Notes under the pieces: generated by a model
Databases searched by the model: none
Told to the model about the DNA's origin: nothing
The model's input: the letters and a program-made list of their open reading frames with translations, nothing else
Translations under genes and position numbers: made by a program
Assembly (NCBI GenBank): GCA_047623825.1
Contig: JBLHOS010000033.1
Location: 1-30,005, forward strand
DNA from: JBLHOS01 sp047623825
Lineage (GTDB): Bacteria > Pseudomonadota > Alphaproteobacteria > Rhodobacterales > Rhodobacteraceae
Length of the DNA: 30,005 bases
Direction of reading: 5' to 3'
Part shown: positions 23,955 to 30,005 of the stretch, in pieces
How positions within the stretch are numbered: position 1 is the first letter of the stretch
Layout of the letters: every line of letters begins with the position of its first letter

Positions 23955-24851
23955 ATGTCTGGATTGCCACTATATGCAACGACAGGCCAGCGTGTCTGGT
24001 ATTACAGCTTCCGCGTCATATGCGGGATAATCTTCTTCTTCTTGATCGCTCCAATCATTGTGATCATACCACTGTCCTTTAACGCCGAGGATTTCTTTAC
24101 TTTCACGCCTGAAATGCTCTCGCTCGACCCGGCGGGCTTTTCGACGAAACATTACGAAGACTTCTTTACGAACACAGACTGGCAACTGGCTTTGCGCAAT
24201 TCCTTGAAGATCGCGCCAGCGGCAACAATACTGTCTGTCGGCTTGGGCACATTGGCCGCCATTGGCCTGTCGCAAAGCCATGTGCCATTTCGTAGAGCGA
24301 TCATGGCAATTTTGATTTCACCGATGATTGTGCCGCTGATCATCTCAGCGACAGGTATGTATTTCTTCTATTCCAACCCCTACATCCCTATCCCGTTTTT
24401 CGGCAGGATTGACCTGCCATTCACGTTGACGGGCACCTATTGGGGTGTGGTTCTAGCCCATGCAGCACTTGGTGTTCCATTTGTGATCATCACTGTCACG
24501 GCAACGCTTGTCGGGTTTGATAAGTCCCTAACGCGCGCTGCGGCGAACATGGGCGCTGGCCCCATCACGACGTTCTTTCGTGTGCAGATGCCCTTGATCC
24601 TGCCGGGTGTCGTATCGGGTGGGCTATTCGCCTTTATCACTTCTTTTGACGAAGTGGTCGTGGTGTTGTTTGTTGGCTCTGCCGGGCAAAAGACGCTGCC
24701 TTGGCAAATGTTCACGGGCCTGCGTGAGCAGATCAGCCCAACCATTCTGGCGGTGGCCACGATCCTGATTGCAGTTTCAGTTGTACTTCTGTTTGTGGTT
24801 GAAGTTCTGCGCCGACGTTCAGAGCGCCTGCGTGGAATGTCACCTGTCTAA
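23955..24851 (+). CDS. Polyamine/opine-type ABC transporter permease (PotC-like)
   Basis: The 298-residue permease has six predicted helices, the first at about 20-42 (GIIFFFLIAPIIVIIPLSF). The EAA loop is LTRAAANMGAGPITTFFRVQ, followed by MPLILPGVVSGGLFAFITSFDEVVV, typical of PotC. It is of normal family length and has no insertion, in contrast to its partner. The start codon lies three bases after the PotB-like stop, with GGGGGC just before it. It is the last gene of the importer operon; no intrinsic terminator is evident after 24851. Confidence 0.9.
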   Translation: MSGLPLYATTGQRVWYYSFRVICGIIFFFLIAPIIVIIPLSFNAEDFFTFTPEMLSLDPAGFSTKHYEDFFTNTDWQLALRNSLKIAPAATILSVGLGTLAAIGLSQSHVPFRRAIMAILISPMIVPLIISATGMYFFYSNPYIPIPFFGRIDLPFTLTGTYWGVVLAHAALGVPFVIITVTATLVGFDKSLTRAAANMGAGPITTFFRVQMPLILPGVVSGGLFAFITSFDEVVVVLFVGSAGQKTLPWQMFTGLREQISPTILAVATILIAVSVVLLFVVEVLRRRSERLRGMSPV

Positions 24852-25376
24852 AATGATAACTGCGGCTTTTGACGATATACCGGTGATCATGGTGCCAATG
24901 CCGGCGAAATATTCAATTGATCAAGAGGCGCAGTTTTTCGGACTATTTCAATGATTGAGAGGGTCGGTGTTTCATCCGGTAGATCGAATGCCTGATGATA
25001 CCTAGCTGAAAATGCCCTCAACAACTCATAATCGATATAAATCCGGCTGGGAAACTGCCGATCACGCGCTCGAACAAAATCAGGCGCGTCCATACCAGCG
25101 AAGTTCTGATCTGGTGCGGATTTCCCGGTCTTGCCGCGATTATGGACGGGGCGACCCGCAAAGCTTTGGCAAGGCCTTTATCAAATACCCGGATGTCAGC
25201 TTCTGCGTTGGGGCACTGAAAGAGGTGACTACGAAAGGCCCTTCTCATGCGCTTGCAAGGCAAATGGACGTCACATGTTTTGGTGCGATACAGATGATCC
25301 AAGCGGCACGAAACCGACCCGATCTGTATCCTAGCTAGGCCACAAAACTGCCCGAAAAAGTAAGGCCACTTCAGTA
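24852..25376. other. Intergenic stretch without a recognised gene
   Basis: Several short frames exist on both strands, but none shows a domain I recognise. The most protein-like is on the minus strand from 25093 to 24887 (IYIDYELLRAFSARYHQAFD), with no ribosome site. A plus-strand frame at 25012-25338 overlaps other openings. Both may be decayed genes. No transposase motifs or terminator were seen. Confidence 0.3.
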
Positions 25377-25613
25377 TCAAATTCTGCGGACGGAATTTCC
25401 GCCTTCAATGATGGAATTAATCAATGTTGCGACGGCCTTGTGCCGTTCGATCTCAACGTTAGAAACACCCGCATTCTCATGCGTGGTGGCTGCATCTTTG
25501 AGAATGCCCATTATCTCGCTTTCAGGCAGGACATGTGCGTCGTTCAGCGCAAGCAACAGGGCCTCGCAAATCGAGAGTGCAGCCATACCAGAATTCGTGT
25601 TATGATTGGACAT
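25377..25613 (-). CDS. Small conserved-looking hypothetical protein
   Basis: This 78-residue, mostly helical protein begins MSNHNTNSGMAALSICEALL and has a run of acidic and histidine residues in its middle. The composition is even and free of low-complexity stretches, and it resembles short uncharacterised proteins I associate with Roseobacter genomes, though I cannot name a family. The Shine-Dalgarno region is weak (GAAAG well upstream of 25613). It faces away from the Crp/Fnr gene, with 160 bases between them. No signal peptide or membrane segment is seen. Function unknown. Confidence 0.55.
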   Translation of the reverse strand: MSNHNTNSGMAALSICEALLLALNDAHVLPESEIMGILKDAATTHENAGVSNVEIERHKAVATLINSIIEGGNSVRRI

Positions 25614-25788
25614 TATATGATTGGCTTTCTGTGTTTTTGCGCACGAGCTGGGCCTGTTCCGCGATTATTGCATACTGTCAAAAAATTGAGGCCTTCGGGC
25701 TGATCGACATTAGTCGTCGGCTGCTTTTCGTGGAAAAACGATCAAGACCAAACGCTGAGAAGGGGGGTGGGCCATAGAAAGTAAGCCA

Positions 25789-26499
25789 TTGGCGCGCAAG
25801 CTCGGTGCGTTTGTCGCCCTGTCCGAGGTGGAGCTCCGCGTGCTTGAAGCCCTGCATAAGCGCCGCCGTACTTTTGTCGCAGGACAAGATCTGGTGCATC
25901 AGGGGCAACCGGACCAGACGGCATACATTCTTATTTCTGGTTGGGCCTGCTCCTATAAGCTCATGCAGGATGGTCAGCGACAGATTATCGATTTCCAGGT
26001 ACCTGGCGATTTTCTGGGATTGCGCAGCGTTCTGTTGCATATGTCAGATCACAGTATAGAGCCGGTGACCGACATCGAAGTCACAGAAGTGCATGTGTCT
26101 GATTTTCTGGAAGCGTTCGCAGAGACGCCCCGGCTGGCCGCCGCGGTCCTCTGGGCTGCATCCCGCGATGAGGCAATGGTGGTTGAGCATCTGGCGGGTG
26201 TTGGCCGCCGCGATGCCGCTGAGCGCATGGCACATTTCTTGCTGGAACTTGGTGCGAGGCTGACGCTGGTCGGCATGGGGAGTAAGGATGGTTATGCCTG
26301 TCCGCTGTCACAGTACCTTCTGGCCGACGCCCTCGGGCTAAGTTCGGTCCATGTCAACCGGGTTCTGAGACAGCTGCGCGAAGCGAAAATGTTGACGTTT
26401 CGCGACGGCTTTGTTGCGTTCGATGACTATGTTCGTTTGGCAGAATTCGCTAAGTTTGATCCGACCTATCTTGATCAAATCGGCCCACTTCTGACTTGA
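25789..26499 (+). CDS. Crp/Fnr-family transcriptional regulator
   Basis: From a TTG at 25789 the protein has 236 residues. The N-terminal part is a cyclic-nucleotide-binding-like beta roll (DQTAYILISGWACSYKLM, VPGDFLGLRSVL). The C-terminus is a Crp-type winged helix with SQYLLADALGLSSVHVNRVL. There is no cysteine cluster of the Fnr iron-sulfur type. The start is uncertain: the same frame extends five codons upstream to an ATA at 25774, giving IESKPLARKL. The strong AGGGGGG at 25761-25767 is spaced for that ATA, not for the TTG. Either a rare ATA start or an ATG-to-ATA mutation is possible. Target genes are unknown; the divergent hypothetical gene is adjacent. Confidence 0.82.
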   Translation: MARKLGAFVALSEVELRVLEALHKRRRTFVAGQDLVHQGQPDQTAYILISGWACSYKLMQDGQRQIIDFQVPGDFLGLRSVLLHMSDHSIEPVTDIEVTEVHVSDFLEAFAETPRLAAAVLWAASRDEAMVVEHLAGVGRRDAAERMAHFLLELGARLTLVGMGSKDGYACPLSQYLLADALGLSSVHVNRVLRQLREAKMLTFRDGFVAFDDYVRLAEFAKFDPTYLDQIGPLLT

Positions 26500-26582
26500 G
26501 GGTTATCTGCTGCGGATCTCTAAATCAGGCTGGATGAAACGCGTATTCCTATGTTTGTTCGCGGATGGGTTGGGAAAGAAAC

Positions 26583-27268
26583 TGTCTGACATCAGCGCCT
26601 TTGGATCCAAATAGCCGTATTCGATAATCGAGTGTTGTTAGCTCATCGTAACCACTGAGGAGCGGGATATGAGACAGACGATCGGAATACGCAAATGCCC
26701 TCGCGAGAAGATTAGGAAAGTATTGGGCGGGTTGCTGCATGGCGCGCCCAACCTTCTATCGGTGGTATGACCGGTACGTGCAGTGCGCAGAGGCCAGTTT
26801 TGAAGGTCGTAAGTCGCATCTTGGGCGGGTCTGAAACCGCATTTGGGACATGATAAGGCAAGCCGAGTTGGAGATTGCACTCGCAAGACCAGAGTGGAGG
26901 CCACGCGGCTTGGTCCGTATTATATCTTCGGTGAGTTGGCTGAGCACCTGAAAGACAAAGGCATGCCGCACATACTTGGTGCTCCCTATCATGCGTAAAC
27001 GCAGGGCAAGATTAAGCAAGGGCATCAGACTATGAAGAACCGCATCTTGCTGGAGAACTACTTGCCAACCGATGATCTTGAGGAGCACATTGCGGCCTTT
27101 GTCAGGCATCGCAACCACCAGTGCTGCCTTGCGGTCTTGGCGCCTGGTGACATAAGCGTTGAGCATCTTGCCCTCGTGATCGACCGGGCGCCAGAGGTAA
27201 TGAAGCTCACCGTTGATCTTTGCGAAGACCTCGTCGAGATGCCTGAGGTGCCCCTAGTTTCTTAGACA
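26583..27268 (+). mobile_element. IS3-family element remnant with internal deletions
   Basis: The left tip TGTCTGACATCAGCGC (26583-26598) matches the tip at 354 on the minus strand, and the putative right end (complement TGTCTAAGAAACTAGGGG, ending at 27268) shares TGTCT. Inside are the orfA start MRQTIGIRKCPREK, then orfB pieces PTFYRWYDRYVQ, YYIFGELAEHLKDKGMPHIL, GAPYHA and MKNRILLENY, which match an IS3-type transposase along its length with stops and large gaps. Residues around 27122-27245 are instead an IS6 fragment on the other strand. The element is dead; its span of 686 bases is far below a full IS3 element. Confidence 0.8.
27122..27245 (-). pseudogene. IS6-family transposase fragment inside the IS3 remnant
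   Basis: Read on the minus strand from about 27241, it gives HLDEVFAKINGELHYLWRPV and DHEGKMLNAYVTRRQDRK, the first part of an IS6-family catalytic core. This segment is exactly what is missing from the IS6 remnants at 1857 and 3737. It is joined directly to IS3 orfB sequence near 27121, forming a chimeric junction. Only about 40 codons remain. Confidence 0.75.
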
Positions 27269-27413
27269 CCCGCCCTATTTATCTTCCTTTGTTTGATTTC
27301 ATAGTCAACCTGCGGCAGCATGCCGTTGTTTGTGTGATTGCGGTTTGGGTATCTATATGTCTTGAAACGCGGCCTGAACTACCAAAAAGCGACCCAATTG
27401 GCCTTAGCAACGT

Positions 27414-27436
27414 GCTGGAGCCTTGTAAGCTCCAGC
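27414..27436. terminator. Perfect 8-bp hairpin after ornithine decarboxylase gene
   Basis: GCTGGAGC (27414-27421) and GCTCCAGC (27429-27436) form a perfect stem with a seven-base loop, 32 bases past the stop of the minus-strand decarboxylase gene. Neither side has a T tract, so its role as a terminator is only possible. Confidence 0.35.
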
Positions 27437-27467
27437 TGTCCTTAACGCGGGAACAAGCCGCTTTTGA

Positions 27468-28640
27468 TTAGATCACAACAATATCTAGTGGCGGAAATCC
27501 ATTGAAGCCGACTGATGCGTAGGTTGTCGTGTAGGCGCCAGTATTGCGGATAAAAATGCGATCGCCCGATTTGAGGGTTACCGGAAGCGCCACAGGGCGT
27601 TTTTCATAAAGCACATCGGCGCTGTCGCAACTTGGTCCGGCCATAATGCAAGGCCCCTTTGGGTCTGCATCCCGCGCCGTTTCAAACTGATACCGAATTG
27701 CTTCGCCCTCAGTCTCCGCCAGACCTGAGAAGCGCCCAATATCAAGATAGACCCAGCGGTGCAAATCGCGGTCGGACTTATGACTGACAAGCAAAACTTC
27801 GGCGGCAATGACGCCCGCCTCTGCCACCATACCACGACCGGGTTCGGCCATGATGTGGTCGACGTCAGGGAAACGCGCCTCGACCATCTCAATAACTTTG
27901 GCTGCATAGGTGGTGGGCGCATCAATTTCTTCGCCATAAAACGCAGGGAAGCCGCCACCAATATTGAGAATGGATAGGTCGTGGCCTGCAGTCTTGGCAT
28001 CTACCCAGATCGCAGCCATTGCATCCAGCGTCGGGATCCACATCTCGGCCCGGCGCGTCTGGGACCCAACGTGGAATGAGAAGCCAACTGGGTTTAGCCC
28101 CAATGATTTAGCCGCATCCAGCAACCGCAGTGCCGTGGTCCGGTCGCAGCCGAATTTTCGCGATAGTGGCCAGTCGGCTTCGGACACTTCAACAAGCAAC
28201 CGAATGTATACGGACGTGCCGGGCGCGTTTTGCGCGATTTTTTCAAGCTCCTCCTCCGCGTCAGCGGCAAAAAGTGCAATACCTTGACCGGCGGCCCATG
28301 CAATGTCGGATGCGCGTTTGATAGTGTTGCCAAAGGATATGTCAGATGGCTGCGCACCCTGTGCAAGACAAAGGGCGATTTCGGCGCGCGATGCCGCATC
28401 AAAACGCGACCCAAGGTCAACCATACGGGAAATGATCTGGGGTGCCGGGTTTGCCTTAACAGCATAATAAATTTGGGCGCGGCCTAGACCCGCCTTTAAG
28501 GCCAGGAACTGCGTTTGGACCCGATCCAGATCCAAGACCAGTGTCGGTTTTTCAAATCTGCTGGTGGCAAGATAAGCGTCAAGGCGGCTGACAGAAGCTG
28601 AGTTATCAGGGCTCGCTTGCGGTGCAAAGTGTACAGTCAT
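27468..28640 (-). CDS. Ornithine decarboxylase (fold III PLP decarboxylase)
   Basis: The 390-residue protein should convert ornithine to putrescine (some relatives also use lysine or arginine). It carries the PLP lysine in YYAVKANP (Lys62), the phosphate-binding GGGFPAFYG, EPGRGMVAEAGVIAAEV, and the partner-subunit motif GPSCDSADVL with the catalytic Cys338, all typical of eukaryote-like ornithine decarboxylases in alphaproteobacteria. The start at 28640 follows CGGAGA by seven bases; an in-frame start at 28676 lacks this. It is a single gene with IS scraps downstream. Putrescine synthesis could be linked to the polyamine-type importer at 20-25 kb. Confidence 0.9.
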   Translation of the reverse strand: MTVHFAPQASPDNSASVSRLDAYLATSRFEKPTLVLDLDRVQTQFLALKAGLGRAQIYYAVKANPAPQIISRMVDLGSRFDAASRAEIALCLAQGAQPSDISFGNTIKRASDIAWAAGQGIALFAADAEEELEKIAQNAPGTSVYIRLLVEVSEADWPLSRKFGCDRTTALRLLDAAKSLGLNPVGFSFHVGSQTRRAEMWIPTLDAMAAIWVDAKTAGHDLSILNIGGGFPAFYGEEIDAPTTYAAKVIEMVEARFPDVDHIMAEPGRGMVAEAGVIAAEVLLVSHKSDRDLHRWVYLDIGRFSGLAETEGEAIRYQFETARDADPKGPCIMAGPSCDSADVLYEKRPVALPVTLKSGDRIFIRNTGAYTTTYASVGFNGFPPLDIVVI

Positions 28641-28996
28641 TGTCCATCTCCGGAAAACTGGGTCAAAAATGACCACTGAGGTTCTAGGGAGACGTTACCG
28701 TCGCTACGTAAACACATGTGTGTTGACTTTCACCGGCCAGAGGTGCGTGCGTTGGCGTCTATTGGGGCCGTCTGAGGCAAGACGAGATTCGTTACAAGTA
28801 ATTTTTTTGTATGTACCTTAGTTTTTTTATTGTGTCGTATTGAACCCAACGTCCCCAACATTTTTTTGATCAATTTTGCTGCGTCGTCAAGGCTTTGTGT
28901 CGCGCCGCACAACCCAGATTAGGCGCAACTTTTGAACCAGAAGAGGCGCCACGATATTTGGGATCTGGCGACTTAACCTCAGTGGCGCACTTGGCA
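28641..28996. promoter_or_regulatory. Upstream region of the ornithine decarboxylase gene
   Basis: It contains the perfect 10-base palindrome ACACATGTGT (28712-28721), about 70 bases before the decarboxylase start, which could be an operator. Further out, 28797-28870 is strikingly T-rich with three runs of seven Ts. No gene was recognised here, and no promoter hexamers could be assigned with confidence. Confidence 0.35.
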
Positions 28997-29272
28997 TCAG
29001 TCACCCCGGGGCGCCAGACAACACATCGCTCGTTTTATGGGAACTGCCCGTTTCTGCGGTTTGGCCCAACGGCAAGGATTGGCCTTTAACAGCGTGATAG
29101 CGTCATAGTTTCCGTGCCCTGACTGATAACCAGTTTCAGCCTCTGGCGAACCAAAAATGTGGTGGTTCTTGAATGCTAAGTACACCCCAACGGACTGCGC
29201 AAAGGCAGTCATGCCCGCCGAATTCACAAGACAAGCCTTCGCCATCACGGCACCGAACGGATCTGAAAACAC
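28997..29272 (-). other. Unrecognised open frame, possibly a gene remnant
   Basis: This 91-codon frame reads MAKACLVNSAGMTAFAQSVG, then AFKNHHIFGSPEAETGYQSG, which looks like genuine protein, before degenerating towards its end. It lies antisense to the first part of the DUF2127-like frame. Only one of the two can be coding in the overlap, and the membrane-protein homology begins only after 29300. Family unknown. Confidence 0.25.
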
Positions 29273-29654
29273 GCAGGACCAACCGCGCGATGACCACCAC
29301 TCCCGAGTACTCTTTATTACGGTTTTGGCAAAAGGCCTATTGGGTCTGATCCAGCTTACGACAGCAGCAGCGCTCTATTTTGGCGTCTTGCAACACTTGC
29401 CGCGCATTGCTCAATGGCTGGTGGCGCGTGAACTGTCAGAGAACCCAAACGATTTCATAGCCACACAAATTTTATCGTTGGCAAATATCGCCCCGACATC
29501 AGATTCAACATTCTATAAAGTCAATTTTTCGGCGCATGGTTTTTTGCATATTGGCGTTGTGACTATGCTTCTGTCTGGGGCGTGGTGGTTCAATTATGCT
29601 GCGATCTCTGTACTCAGTCTATTTGTAATCTTTCAAATCCCAGTATGCTTCTGA
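29157..29654 (+). pseudogene. DUF2127-like membrane protein, truncated by an IS fragment
   Basis: From about 29300 the frame reads VLFITVLAKGLLGLIQLTTA, then ELSENPNDFIATQI, then HGFLHIGVVTMLLSGAWWF and a last hydrophobic segment. This pattern resembles the N-terminal two thirds of DUF2127 membrane proteins (a long helix, a conserved ENPNDF region, then helices). The frame stops at 29654, just inside sequence homologous to an IS3 left region (from about 29643), so the last helix pair seems lost. The true start is unclear: ATGs at 29157 and 29211 are in frame, but the part before 29300 has no recognised homology. It is probably nonfunctional. Confidence 0.5.
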
Positions 29655-29777
29655 CTGATCGTAAGCACCAAGGAGTGGGACATGAGACACGCATTAGGAT
29701 TTGGGTCGCAGCTACGCCTGAGGTCCACAATCCTGCCTGAGCGCCCAGAGTGTCTATGCCTCAGCAAATAAACGAAA
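29643..29777 (+). mobile_element. IS3-type left-region fragment, third copy
   Basis: The 30 bases ending in ATGAGAC (29688) match the leader of the IS3 remnant at 26583 at 25 positions, including GGAGTGGGA before the ATG at 29682 (MRHALGFGSQLR). The outer terminus seen in the other two copies is absent here. The open frame runs only about 30 codons. It directly follows the truncated DUF2127-like gene. Confidence 0.5.
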
Positions 29778-29801
29778 CTTCACGCAGCATCTTTGGTCAA
29801 C

Positions 29802-30005
29802 TGGTAATCCCCCCATTTTTAACGGGGTGCGGCCGTAGAACTTACGCGGCCATTTTTAGTTTCTGTGCAGGTGTTATCCCGCCGATGCCCATATTCGGGC
29901 GGTCATTGTTGTAAGTCCAGAGCCATTGTGTGGCGAAGTCTTGCGCCTCCCACTGGCCGGTAGGCGATTGCTTGCAACCGCGGTAAGGCTCGATGTTTTC
30001 AATGA
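29802..30005 (-). mobile_element. IS3-family element, 3' end of orfB transposase, continuing past the window
   Basis: On the minus strand the frame entering at 30005 ends at the TAA at 29842-29844 and reads DFATQWLWTYNNDRPNMGIG, then GITPAQKLKMAA, the standard C-terminus of an IS3-family orfB integrase. Just beyond the stop, TGGTAATCCCCCCATTTTT (29802-29820) looks like the terminal repeat, starting with the expected TG. This is a different IS3 subgroup from the remnants at 1 and 26583. Whether the element is complete cannot be told from this window. Confidence 0.75.

Noticed and set aside
24852..25376. Possible IS5-type transposase remnant after the ABC transporter operon
   Set aside because: I tried all frames against the usual IS5 N-terminal pattern and found no convincing match, so it is left as unassigned sequence.
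1..30005. tRNA genes, rRNA genes, CRISPR arrays, prophage genes
   Set aside because: Looked for cloverleaf-like CCA-ending segments, regular spacer repeats and phage structural proteins; none were seen.

Overview
The window looks like a chromosome segment of a marine alphaproteobacterium, most likely of the Roseobacter group (Rhodobacteraceae). This is inferred from gene content and protein character: an EutD/EutE-type ectoine degradation pair, a creatinase, a Crp/Fnr regulator and IS3/IS6 transposase remnants of the kind common in that group. No rRNA, tRNA or CRISPR array was seen, so the taxonomic call rests on proteins I recognise by eye and not on a search.

Layout. 1-4.2 kb is a scrap zone. 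A broken IS3-type left end (minus strand) carries two copies of a small hairpin repeat. A flavin amine oxidase gene follows, then a D-threonine-aldolase-like gene lying between two directly repeated, internally deleted IS6-family remnants. 4.2-11.0 kb is a coherent ribitol uptake and oxidation locus: a divergent LacI-type regulator, tandem operator-like repeats, a periplasmic binding protein, an intrinsic terminator, ABC ATPase, permease, ribitol 2-dehydrogenase (RbtD) and an FGGY pentulokinase. The logic is ribitol import, oxidation to D-ribulose, and phosphorylation to D-ribulose-5-phosphate.

11.2-12.3 kb holds a luciferase-like flavin monooxygenase. 12.9-15.0 kb is an overlapping ectoine hydrolase/deacetylase pair (doeA/eutD and doeB/eutE). 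15.3-18.3 kb, on the minus strand, is a tight three-gene operon: a diaminopropionate ammonia-lyase-like PLP enzyme, a metal-type M24 hydrolase and an Asp/Glu-racemase-fold protein resembling EutA. I know of no described pathway with this combination, and it is the best candidate for an undescribed catabolic system here. Divergent from it is a creatinase (18.6-19.8 kb), followed by a complete polyamine/opine-type ABC transporter (20.0-24.9 kb). Its first permease has a very large extracytoplasmic insertion. Three 'pita-bread' M24-fold hydrolases of different chemistry therefore lie within 7 kb.

24.9-30.0 kb contains a small hypothetical protein, a Crp/Fnr regulator with a questionable start codon, a nested IS3/IS6 remnant, an ornithine decarboxylase, a truncated DUF2127-like membrane protein and two IS3 fragments running to the window edge. 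Overall the window is a nitrogen-rich-solute and pentitol catabolic island set among decayed insertion sequences.
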